The notes beneath the pieces are model-generated. The model worked only from the letters and a program-made list of their open reading frames with translations, was not told the origin of the DNA and did no database searches. This document shows positions 1 through 5,086 of a DNA stretch of 6,616 bases, one piece after another; the stretch's first letter is position 1, and each line of letters starts with the position of its first letter. Source of the DNA: Elusimicrobiota bacterium (lineage in GTDB: Bacteria > Elusimicrobiota > Endomicrobiia > Endomicrobiales > Endomicrobiaceae). The position numbers and the translations under genes were made by a program. Location: positions 1 through 6,616 of the forward strand of contig JAITCX010000042.1 in the NCBI GenBank assembly GCA_031282945.1, in the 5' to 3' direction.

Positions 1-94
1 ACACGGCAAAGACAAAAACAAAGACAACAACAAACAGCAACGACAAAACAATAAAAAAAGTTCTCGTAAAGACCAAGCGATCTGCCGCTTTCAC
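1..94 (-). CDS. Possible N-terminus of a membrane-anchored protein (partial, runs off the left edge)
   Basis: Reading from a GTG at 94-92, the minus strand stays open to the window edge for 31 codons. The translation begins MKAADRLVFTRT and continues as an uninterrupted run of about 19 hydrophobic residues (I, V, L, F, one S, one A). A short basic N-terminus followed by a long hydrophobic segment is what a signal anchor or signal peptide looks like. Ribosome-binding support is weak: only an AGG three bases before the GTG. A promoter-like pair lies at 134-161. T-rich DNA reads as hydrophobic residues in almost any frame, and the same frame is also open upstream of the GTG, so this could be an artefact. 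No family can be assigned from so little sequence. Confidence 0.35.
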   Translation of the reverse strand, partial: MKAADRLVFTRTFFIVLSLLFVVVFVFVFAV

Positions 95-133
95 TAACCT
101 AAAAAACTGGGGGTTGCAAGAAACCTCTAATAT

Positions 134-161
134 ATTATAGCAACGACAAAGACAAAAACAA
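134..161 (-). promoter_or_regulatory. Possible sigma-70-type promoter facing left
   Basis: On the minus strand a perfect TATAAT (139-134) is preceded after 16 bases by TTGTTT (161-156), which matches the -35 consensus only in its first three bases. Transcription would start near position 127 and leave a leader of about 33 bases before the GTG at 94. The surrounding T-rich low-complexity sequence makes chance matches likely. Confidence 0.35.
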
Positions 162-212
162 CACAACAAAAACACTACAATAAAAAAGACGGCGCTGCAA
201 ATATTATTTTTA

Positions 213-782
213 TTACACCCCAATCAGCTCATGCCCCGACCGCATAGCCAAAATAGTTTTTTGCATCAAAGTTTTTAGATCCATCCCAAGCATCGCCGCT
301 CCCGCATTTATAACATCCCGATTGCAGTTTGCGGCAAAACCCGCGCTCTTAAATTTTTTGAGCGCAGATTTTACCTCAAGATCCACCACGCTTTTTGACG
401 GCCTAACCATCGCACAGGCAAAAATTAAACCAGTCAATTCGTCAACCGCATAAAGAGTCTTTTCCAAATCAGTCTGAGGTTCTACTGCATTCGTTAAGTT
501 CCACCCATGACTTAAAACCGCCCGAATAATTTCGTCTGTTAAATCAGGAAAGTTAGCCTTCTCAGATTCCAAAATCTCCTTGGCCTTTATGCAATGCTCA
601 TCAGGATAAAGTTCAAAATCTATGTCATGCAAAAGACCCGCGCTTTTCCAAACTTGCGGATTTTGAGCTTTAAAATCTTTTGCAAAAAATTCTAAAGTTA
701 TCGCAACCGTTAAGCAGTGGCGCTTGAGCGTTTGACCCTTGACATATTTATCTAAAAGCTTCTGCGCATTTTCAAATTTCAT
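213..782 (-). CDS. HD-domain phosphohydrolase family protein
   Basis: This is a 189-residue cytoplasmic protein with the metal-binding pattern of the HD superfamily: His22 in LKRH, the paired His52-Asp53 in LLHDID, His92 in LSHGW and Asp114 in AVDELTG. The family hydrolyses phosphate esters, often nucleotides, using a bound divalent metal. The segment around residues 112-130 (VDELTGLI, then VRPSK) and the FAANCNRDVI segment near residue 149 are typical of a small uncharacterised bacterial HD group, so the substrate is unknown. It follows the DJ-1 gene by 35 bases. Its ribosome binding site is weak (a GAG about eight bases before ATG), unlike most genes here. It is the last gene of its apparent operon, and no clear terminator follows it. 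The family call is firm; the function is open. Confidence 0.85.
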   Translation of the reverse strand: MKFENAQKLLDKYVKGQTLKRHCLTVAITLEFFAKDFKAQNPQVWKSAGLLHDIDFELYPDEHCIKAKEILESEKANFPDLTDEIIRAVLSHGWNLTNAVEPQTDLEKTLYAVDELTGLIFACAMVRPSKSVVDLEVKSALKKFKSAGFAANCNRDVINAGAAMLGMDLKTLMQKTILAMRSGHELIGV

Positions 783-817
783 AGTTTAATCTCAAATAGC
801 CGTCAAAAAAATAAATA

Positions 818-1372
818 TTACTTTACCTGCATTGACGACAAAACGCCGTCAGCTGCTTCTTTTGAAAATAAAGCGGCGCTAATGGCGCGCCCAAATTCAA
901 ATGCCGCTCCCGGTCCGTTTCCCGTAATTAAATTTTTGTCAACCGTCACTTGCTGGCCTGTATACTCTTTATCAAAAGCTCCCTTTTGAACTCCGGGATA
1001 TGCCGTAACTTTCCTGCCTGCCAATAATCCCCAAGTATAAAGCACATGAGGTCCTGCGCAAATAGAAGCAAAAAGCAAATCGGAACGGTTAAAATTTGCT
1101 ACAAAAAAATCTTGGACTTTTTTCGCCGTCCCGTTTTCAAAAGCGGTAATGTCGCCGCCGGGAATAATAAATGCATTGTATTTGCTAAGATCCGCATCGG
1201 CTAACTTTAAATTTACAACTATCTCTGTGCCTTGGCTGAGCGCAACTGTGGGAATATTTTCAACAGAAATTATGTCCACAATAGCTTGCGACCGCCTCAA
1301 TATGTCTATAGGCGTAACAACTTCCGTATCTTCCGAACCCTTACATACAAAAAACGCAACTCTTTTACTCAT
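818..1372 (-). CDS. DJ-1/PfpI (ThiJ-like) family protein
   Basis: The 184-residue protein matches the DJ-1/YajL branch of the DJ-1/PfpI superfamily along its whole length. The reactive cysteine is Cys105 in the nucleophile elbow ASICAGP, the conserved glutamate is Glu17 in EDTEVVTPIDILRR, and GNGPGAAFEFG near residue 151 corresponds to the RGPGTSFEF segment of DJ-1. The histidine that sits near the cysteine in human DJ-1 is replaced by Tyr125 (TAYPG), as I recall for many bacterial ThiJ-like members. Family members have been assigned protective roles against oxidative or carbonyl damage; the exact activity cannot be read here. A strong site, AGGAGG five bases before ATG, supports the start. 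It lies 23 bases after the kinase-like gene and is probably cotranscribed with it. Confidence 0.88.
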   Translation of the reverse strand: MSKRVAFFVCKGSEDTEVVTPIDILRRSQAIVDIISVENIPTVALSQGTEIVVNLKLADADLSKYNAFIIPGGDITAFENGTAKKVQDFFVANFNRSDLLFASICAGPHVLYTWGLLAGRKVTAYPGVQKGAFDKEYTGQQVTVDKNLITGNGPGAAFEFGRAISAALFSKEAADGVLSSMQVK

Positions 1373-1395
1373 GATCTCCTCCTAATTTAGAAAAA

Positions 1396-1998
1396 TTACA
1401 TCTTCCAATTTATCAGCATTGCCAAAAGCGTCAATGCCGCCGTATTTACAATTTGCATCCAAAAATTATCATTTTTCCATGGGATCGCTTCTACGAGAGC
1501 CGCTATGACAGCGCCAAGCAGCGCAAAGATAGGATTGAATAAAAATAGACCTATTATGAAGCAGGTAATGAGGCAGGCGGCGCTTCCTTGCAGAGTTTTA
1601 TGAAAAAATATTTTATAGCCGCTTTGACCTACGCCTTTTCCTACAATGGCGGCTGCGGCGTCCCCAAAAGCTAAATATAAAAAAGACGCTAGTACCATAT
1701 ATCTATTGTCAAAAAGCAAAATTGTTAAAAGCGCTCCTGAAAGCGTCCCTATTAAAGCGCTTATTTTATGAGCTTCCTCTTTTCTATAAAATCCTTTAAA
1801 ATTATTTTTGAAAAAATTATTTAAACTTGGAACAGAAAAGCGTAAAAACTCTGCGCATGCCGTAATAAAAATCGCAATAGCCAGTCCCCACACAACAATA
1901 TTTTTTGGCAAATACCAAAACCCAAATACATAAATCAGCGACAATAGATGCACGGCTTTTCTTTTTAGTTCGTCTTTTAATTTTTCGTTCATTTTCAT
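1396..1998 (-). CDS. Membrane CTP-dependent polyprenol/dolichol-kinase-type protein (SEC59/DGK1/VTE5 family)
   Basis: This 200-residue protein has about six or seven hydrophobic segments and carries the scattered conserved motifs of the SEC59/DGK1/phytol-kinase family. These are ELKRKAVHL at residues 10-18 (E..RK..H), AEFLRF near 49, GDAAAAIVGKGVG at 112-124, KTLQGSAA at 134-141, and a VEAIPWKNDNFWMQ segment at 169-182 with Glu170, Asp177 and Asn178. Known relatives phosphorylate polyprenols, dolichol, phytol or diacylglycerol using CTP, so a role in lipid-carrier recycling or membrane lipid salvage is likely; the substrate is unknown. Start choice is uncertain. ATG at 1998 and ATG at 1992 are both in frame and neither has a good ribosome binding site. 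The gene begins only about 15 bases after the rubrerythrin terminator. Confidence 0.8.
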   Translation of the reverse strand: MKMNEKLKDELKRKAVHLLSLIYVFGFWYLPKNIVVWGLAIAIFITACAEFLRFSVPSLNNFFKNNFKGFYRKEEAHKISALIGTLSGALLTILLFDNRYMVLASFLYLAFGDAAAAIVGKGVGQSGYKIFFHKTLQGSAACLITCFIIGLFLFNPIFALLGAVIAALVEAIPWKNDNFWMQIVNTAALTLLAMLINWKM

Positions 1999-2013
1999 AT
2001 TTCGCTTTTAACA

Positions 2014-2052
2014 TAAAAATCGGTCTTGCCTATTTGCTAGGACAAGACCGAT
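2014..2052 (-). terminator. Strong intrinsic terminator after rubrerythrin
   Basis: On the minus strand ATCGGTCTTG and CAAGACCGAT form a perfect 10-bp stem (2052-2043 with 2028-2019). It extends by CCTA/TAGG across one bulged base and closes on the loop GCAAA, giving 14 pairs. A TTTTTATG tail follows directly (2019-2012). It begins 23 bases after the rubrerythrin stop codon. Confidence 0.9.
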
Positions 2053-2075
2053 AATTACATTTGCAATTTTTTAGC

Positions 2076-2654
2076 TTAATAGTTCTCTGCCAAAAGTTCC
2101 ATATAAGCTTTAGAATGGGCGCAAGCTGGGCATGTATCTAAAGCTTGTTTGCCTTCATACACATAACCGCAGTTTCTGCATACCCATTTTGTTGGAGCGT
2201 CTTTTGTAAAAACTTCTTCGTTTGCAACGTTGTCGGCAAGTTCAATATATCTTTCTTCATGATGTTTTTCAGCAATGGCGATATTTTTAAATACTACTGA
2301 TATATCGTCAAAACCTTCCTGCTTAGCAATATCAGCAAAATTAGGATAGTCAACCGACCACTCATGATGCTCGCCCGCCGCAGACGCTTTAAGATTTTCC
2401 AACGTGGAACCAATTTTCCCAGCTGGGAAAGATCCTTCAATTTTTAATTCCCCGCCTTCTAAAAATTTAAAAAACCTTTCCGCATGCTCTTTTTCATTGT
2501 TGGCAGTTTCAGTAAAAAAAGCCGCTATTTGCTCAAACCCTTCTTTCTTTGCTTTTGAGGCAAAAAAAGTATAACGATTCCTAGCTTGAGACTCTCCAGC
2601 GAAAGCTGTAAGTAAATTCTTTTCTGTCTTGGTTCCTTTCAACGATTTTCCCAT
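2076..2654 (-). CDS. rbr: Rubrerythrin
   Basis: This 192-residue protein is a classic rubrerythrin: a ferritin-like four-helix domain (about 1-145) with a non-haem diiron site, then a C-terminal rubredoxin-like domain. Likely iron ligands are Glu21 (GESQAR), Glu54 and His57 (NEKEH), Glu95 and Glu98 (GEHHEW), and Glu129 and His132 (AEKHHE). The FeS4 cysteines are Cys159, Cys162, Cys175 and Cys178 (CRNCG and CPAC, 12 residues apart). The family reduces hydrogen peroxide to water in the cytoplasm of anaerobes. The start has AGGAGG six bases upstream, and that site begins only two bases after the stop codon of the superoxide reductase gene, so the two are very probably translated from one message. 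Removing the peroxide made by the preceding enzyme is the obvious joint role. Confidence 0.97.
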   Translation of the reverse strand: MGKSLKGTKTEKNLLTAFAGESQARNRYTFFASKAKKEGFEQIAAFFTETANNEKEHAERFFKFLEGGELKIEGSFPAGKIGSTLENLKASAAGEHHEWSVDYPNFADIAKQEGFDDISVVFKNIAIAEKHHEERYIELADNVANEEVFTKDAPTKWVCRNCGYVYEGKQALDTCPACAHSKAYMELLAENY

Positions 2655-2664
2655 TAAATTCCTC

Positions 2665-3099
2665 CTAGTTTAATTCTATCTCATTAAACCATCTCCCATG
2701 CAAATTGCAATAGGCTATAACTTGCGCTTTGGCTCCTTTTCCGCCGGCTACAAGCGCAACTGCCGCAGGCAAACTTTGCGCTGAAAGTTTGGTAATGGAT
2801 AAATACTGATTGTCTAAATAAAAAGTTACTTCTAATATAAGATGTTCCGCCTGCATTGGATGGACTATATCTCCAATAACCGCCCTCACCGCCACAGACC
2901 CATCTATCAGCTGACAATCCTTTTTTACGCTGAGTTTTGGCACATGTTTCTTTTCCGCCTCGCTTAAAACTTCGCCGCCTTCTTTAAAAACGTCCTCTTT
3001 TTCCTCAAAAACTCCGCTTTTTCCGCAAACCGGACATTTATCCGTTTTCCCGTCCAAAGCCACATACCCGCACACCTTACAAATGAAATGCTTTTTCAT
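2665..3099 (-). CDS. Superoxide reductase with N-terminal rubredoxin-like domain (desulfoferrodoxin-like)
   Basis: The protein has 144 residues. Residues 1-30 hold a short rubredoxin-like centre (Cys7, Cys10, Cys22, Cys25) in place of the desulforedoxin centre with adjacent cysteines found in classical desulfoferrodoxin. Residues about 48-144 form the superoxide reductase domain, with the full set of iron ligands: His52 (KKHVP), His80 (HPM), His86 (AEHLI), Cys131 and His134 (CNLHG). The enzyme reduces superoxide to hydrogen peroxide without making oxygen. The usual Glu-Lys-His active-site triplet reads Lys50-Lys51-His52 here, with glutamate one place further out at Glu49. AGGAGG four bases before ATG supports the start. 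A 70-base gap separates it from the upstream CxxC gene, and only 10 bases separate it from rubrerythrin. Confidence 0.9.
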   Translation of the reverse strand: MKKHFICKVCGYVALDGKTDKCPVCGKSGVFEEKEDVFKEGGEVLSEAEKKHVPKLSVKKDCQLIDGSVAVRAVIGDIVHPMQAEHLILEVTFYLDNQYLSITKLSAQSLPAAVALVAGGKGAKAQVIAYCNLHGRWFNEIELN

Positions 3100-3121
3100 A
3101 ATGCCTCCTCTTTAATTAACT

Positions 3122-3153
3122 CCAACATCGCTTAAAACTCGCCCAAAAGTCGC
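3122..3153 (-). repeat. Three imperfect 10-11-nt tandem repeats upstream of the superoxide reductase gene
   Basis: On the minus strand GCGACTTTTGG (3153-3143), GCGAGTTTTAA (3142-3132) and GCGATGTTGG (3131-3122) lie directly end to end. A period of about 11 bases puts the copies on the same face of the helix, as expected for an array of protein-binding half-sites. They sit between orf59 and the superoxide reductase ribosome binding site. No -35/-10 pair was found in this 70-base gap. Confidence 0.4.
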
Positions 3154-3169
3154 ATAAGGCTATAAATTA

Positions 3170-3349
3170 TTACTTTTCCTTAGCGCAAGATGGACATTCC
3201 GTATACTCGCTAGAATAATGCGCTCCGCATTTAGGACAAACTTTTTCATTGGGATCCGCGCTTTTTTGGCAAGGTCCGCAAAAAGGCATGCTTTTTGCTT
3301 TTTGATCTTGCGCGGTATCGCAAAATGGACAATTACATTTACCTTTCAT
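3170..3349 (-). CDS. Small cysteine-rich protein with four CxxC pairs, overlapping iscU
   Basis: This 59-residue protein has nine cysteines, eight of them in four CxxC pairs: Cys7/Cys10, Cys24/Cys27, Cys38/Cys41 and Cys52/Cys55. Cys5 is extra. The pairs suggest two metal-binding modules with inter-pair spacings of 13 and 10 residues, close to the 11 and 12 in the rubredoxin-like domains of the next two genes; the second, CPKCG to CPSC, also looks like a zinc ribbon. Its ATG shares two bases with the iscU TGA (ATGA overlap), and AGGAG lies six bases before the start inside the iscU end. Translation is therefore probably coupled to IscU. I recognise no named family. It could be a zinc-ribbon protein, a small electron carrier, or a metal or cluster accessory to IscU. 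Confidence 0.82.
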   Translation of the reverse strand: MKGKCNCPFCDTAQDQKAKSMPFCGPCQKSADPNEKVCPKCGAHYSSEYTECPSCAKEK

Positions 3350-3723
3350 TTAGCGCTCCTTTTTTCATAGTCCTCAATGGCGCGGTGCAAAGCGTCCGCC
3401 CCCAAATTAGAACAATGCATCTTATTTGCAGGCAGACCGCCCAATTCTTTTGCAACCTGCGCATTTGTTATGTTAAGCGCTTGCTCAATCGTTTTGCCGA
3501 TCGCCATTTCGCTTACCATAGAGGAAACGGCAATAGCCGCTCCGCACCCAAAAGTTTTAAATTTTACATCCTCAATTTTACCGTCTTTGACTTTTATATA
3601 AAAAGTCATCATATCCCCACATACTGGATTTCCCACCTCGCCAATGCCGCTGGCATCTTTTATCTCGCCCACATTTCTGGGATTGGCAAAATGATCCATA
3701 ACCTTCTCGGAATAAAATGGCAT
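3346..3723 (-). CDS. iscU: IscU/NifU-type Fe-S cluster assembly scaffold
   Basis: The 125-residue protein is a complete IscU-fold scaffold, on which iron and sulfur are assembled before transfer to target proteins. The three cluster-ligand cysteines are present: Cys35 in GNPVCGD, Cys60 in FGCGAAIA and Cys104 in KMHCSNLGADAL. The helper residues Asp37 and His103 are also kept. The HscA-chaperone recognition motif LPPVK of proteobacterial IscU reads LPANK (97-101), so dependence on that chaperone is doubtful. AGGAGG four bases before ATG fixes the start. It has its own promoter, follows a NifS/IscS homologue that lacks the PLP lysine, and is translationally coupled to a small CxxC protein. It heads an oxygen-defence gene set. 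Confidence 0.95.
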   Translation of the reverse strand: MPFYSEKVMDHFANPRNVGEIKDASGIGEVGNPVCGDMMTFYIKVKDGKIEDVKFKTFGCGAAIAVSSMVSEMAIGKTIEQALNITNAQVAKELGGLPANKMHCSNLGADALHRAIEDYEKRSAK

Positions 3724-3740
3724 TCGTCCTCCTCTCCTCT

Positions 3741-3749
3741 ATTATAACA
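3741..3749 (-). promoter_or_regulatory. Extended -10 promoter for the iscU operon
   Basis: On the minus strand TGTTATAAT is a perfect extended -10 element (TG, one base, TATAAT). No good -35 hexamer lies 16-18 bases upstream, which is tolerable with an extended -10. Transcription would start near 3734, leaving a leader of only about 11 bases that begins at or next to the AGGAGG (3733-3728). Confidence 0.7.
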
Positions 3750-3768
3750 TGTTTTATTCTTTAGACAC

Positions 3769-3792
3769 TGATAAAACCGCCTCAACTTATCA
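3769..3792. promoter_or_regulatory. Inverted repeat upstream of the iscU promoter, possible operator
   Basis: TGATAA (3769-3774) and TTATCA (3787-3792) form a perfect 6-bp dyad with a 12-base spacer. It is centred about 46 bases upstream of the predicted iscU transcription start, a usual place for an activator site. The regulator is unknown, and a 6-bp dyad can arise by chance. Confidence 0.35.
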
Positions 3793-3814
3793 AAAATTAA
3801 GCGCCCGCGCTAAA
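3791..3814 (-). terminator. Weak intrinsic terminator after the NifS-like gene
   Basis: On the minus strand TTTAGCG, the loop CGGG and CGCTTAA can form a short G+C-rich hairpin with one T-T mismatch, followed by TTTTTG. It starts 18 bases after the stop codon. The stem is short, so some read-through into iscU is likely. Confidence 0.5.
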
Positions 3815-3831
3815 CTTAAAATGCGCCGACT

Positions 3832-5076
3832 TTAATCTTCGTTTATCTCCTCATGATCATGATGATCGAAATCCGTTCCGGGTCCTGCCTCTTTGCGCGC
3901 GCCTGTCTTTTGGAAATACGAATATAAAGGCGACATCGCCCGCAATGTATTTACAACCTGCGGAAAAATTTCTACTACTTTTTCCATTTGCAAAAGCGTA
4001 TTAAATTTTGAAAGCGTTAAAATCGCCGACCCTTGAGCAACCGCCGCCTCCACCCCCAAAGCCTCAAGCACGGGCGACATCTTTAAGTTTTTTGATGCGC
4101 ATGCCGATCCGCTTGCCGCCAAAATTCCTTTTGCGTCCAACATTAAAAACAATGCCTCGCCCTCTATAAACTCAATGCTAAAATTTACATTTTGAGGCAG
4201 CCTATTTTGGCGCGGTCCATTTAAATAAATATACTCAATTTTCTCAGACATTTCTTTAATTAAATAATCGCGCAAAACAACAATTTTTTTTGAATTTTGA
4301 GCAGTCTCAAGTTTAGCAATTTCGCAAGCCGTTCCAAAACCCACAATTGCCGGCACATTTTCCGTTCCCGCTCTTTTAGAATTTTCTTGAACGCCCCCGT
4401 TTATGAGAGGAACTATCCCCACCCCTTTTTTTAGAAAAAGGGCGGCCGCTCCTTTAGGTCCATACATAACCGAAGCGCTGAAAGTCAAAGCGTCAACCCC
4501 AAGATCTTTTACGTCTACATCTATAAACCCGCAAGCCGCAACCGCATCCGTATGAAATAGCGCCGAGCTGTTTTGTTTTACCATAGCCGCAATTTCTTTT
4601 ATGTCCTGTATGACTCCAATTTCAGGATTTGCAAGCTGCACAGACACTAAAATTGTATCGGCATTTAAAAGTTCTTTGAGTTTTTGTTTATCTACATAAC
4701 CGTTTTTATCAACGCCGACAATGCAGATTTCAAAACCATCTTTTGCCAAAGCCTTGCAAGAATTGCTGATAGAAAAATGCTCTATGGCTGAAATTATAAT
4801 GCGCCTGCCTTTCTCTTTTAACCGCCAAGCCAAACCTTTTATTGCCAAATTATTGGATTCCGACCCGCAAGAAGTAAAAATAATTTCCGCCGCATTTGCA
4901 TTTATTAAACTTGCGGTCTGCGCTCTGGCATTTTCAATAGCGTCTTTTGAAACGGCGCCGAGCGAATAAATGCTCTGAGGATTTCCATAATAATCCAGAA
5001 AAAAAGGTTTCATCGCTTCAAAAACTCTCTCGTCTAATTTTGTATTAGACTGATTGTCGCAATAAATTTTGTCCAT
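3832..5076 (-). CDS. NifS/IscS-family protein lacking the PLP lysine (probable inactive desulfurase)
   Basis: The 414-residue protein aligns end to end with group I cysteine desulfurases, which use PLP to take sulfur from cysteine and hand it to IscU. Retained are His100 (IEHFS), Asn150 (LANPEIG), Asp177 (FHTDA), the KRAGTEN segment (234-240) and the mobile-loop Cys326 (SGSACAS). The Schiff-base motif S-x-H-K-x-x-G-P-K-G reads SASVMYGPKG (200-209), so histidine and lysine are Ser202 and Val203. The DAVQ glutamine is Ala180, the GSIRFS arginine is Ile352 and the GNPSSxH histidine is Tyr37. The reading frame is uninterrupted, with no sign of decay. The tail after residue 393 ends in a Asp/His/Glu-rich stretch (DFDHHDHEE). 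It lies 10 bases after fruA, with a modest AAGGG site overlapping the fruA stop, and 108 bases before iscU. It is probably a pseudoenzyme serving IscU. Confidence 0.9.
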   Translation of the reverse strand: MDKIYCDNQSNTKLDERVFEAMKPFFLDYYGNPQSIYSLGAVSKDAIENARAQTASLINANAAEIIFTSCGSESNNLAIKGLAWRLKEKGRRIIISAIEHFSISNSCKALAKDGFEICIVGVDKNGYVDKQKLKELLNADTILVSVQLANPEIGVIQDIKEIAAMVKQNSSALFHTDAVAACGFIDVDVKDLGVDALTFSASVMYGPKGAAALFLKKGVGIVPLINGGVQENSKRAGTENVPAIVGFGTACEIAKLETAQNSKKIVVLRDYLIKEMSEKIEYIYLNGPRQNRLPQNVNFSIEFIEGEALFLMLDAKGILAASGSACASKNLKMSPVLEALGVEAAVAQGSAILTLSKFNTLLQMEKVVEIFPQVVNTLRAMSPLYSYFQKTGARKEAGPGTDFDHHDHEEINED

Positions 5077-5086
5077 ACTAATTCCC

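Larger units (their letters stand above)
1..190. repeat. A-rich/T-rich low-complexity stretch with two related copies
   Basis: On the plus strand the segments 1-60 and 140-188 share CAAAGACAAAAACAA (7-21 and 147-161), GCAACGACAAA (37-47 and 140-150) and an ACAATAAAAAA end (about 48-58 and 177-187). Both resemble decayed runs of a CAANNA hexamer. The copies flank a normal-looking 80-base segment. One copy falls in the possible hydrophobic coding segment and the other in its possible promoter, so the likeness could be slippage or duplication of T-rich DNA. No insertion-sequence ends or CRISPR-like spacing are visible. Confidence 0.5.

Noticed and set aside
71..90. Short hairpin AAGCG/CGCTT near the left edge as a small RNA or terminator
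   Set aside because: The stem has only five pairs, it has no directly following T-run at the right distance, and it falls in the possible coding start.
3..140. Plus-strand open frame of 45 codons ending in TAG at 138-140, which could be the end of a gene entering from the left
   Set aside because: Its first part is Lys/Thr/Asn-rich only because of the A-rich repeat and the rest resembles no family I know. The minus-strand reading has a start, a promoter-like element and a signal-anchor-like N-terminus.
1817..2014. Second minus-strand frame of 65 codons overlapping the start of the kinase-type gene
   Set aside because: It is a +1 shadow of the membrane protein frame, begins in the terminator tail and shows no motif.
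3295..3747. Plus-strand open frame of 150 codons opposite iscU
   Set aside because: It lies antisense to a clearly conserved IscU gene, has no ribosome binding site or family resemblance, and its composition reflects the complementary strand.
3851..3862. Perfect 12-bp palindrome TCATGATCATGA
   Set aside because: It lies inside the NifS-like coding sequence and comes from the alternating His and Asp codons of the acidic tail.
4459..4488. The missing PLP lysine as evidence of a pseudogene
   Set aside because: The frame is intact with normal start, stop and neighbours. Several separate active-site changes coexist with a preserved catalytic cysteine loop, which fits a retained non-catalytic role better than recent decay.
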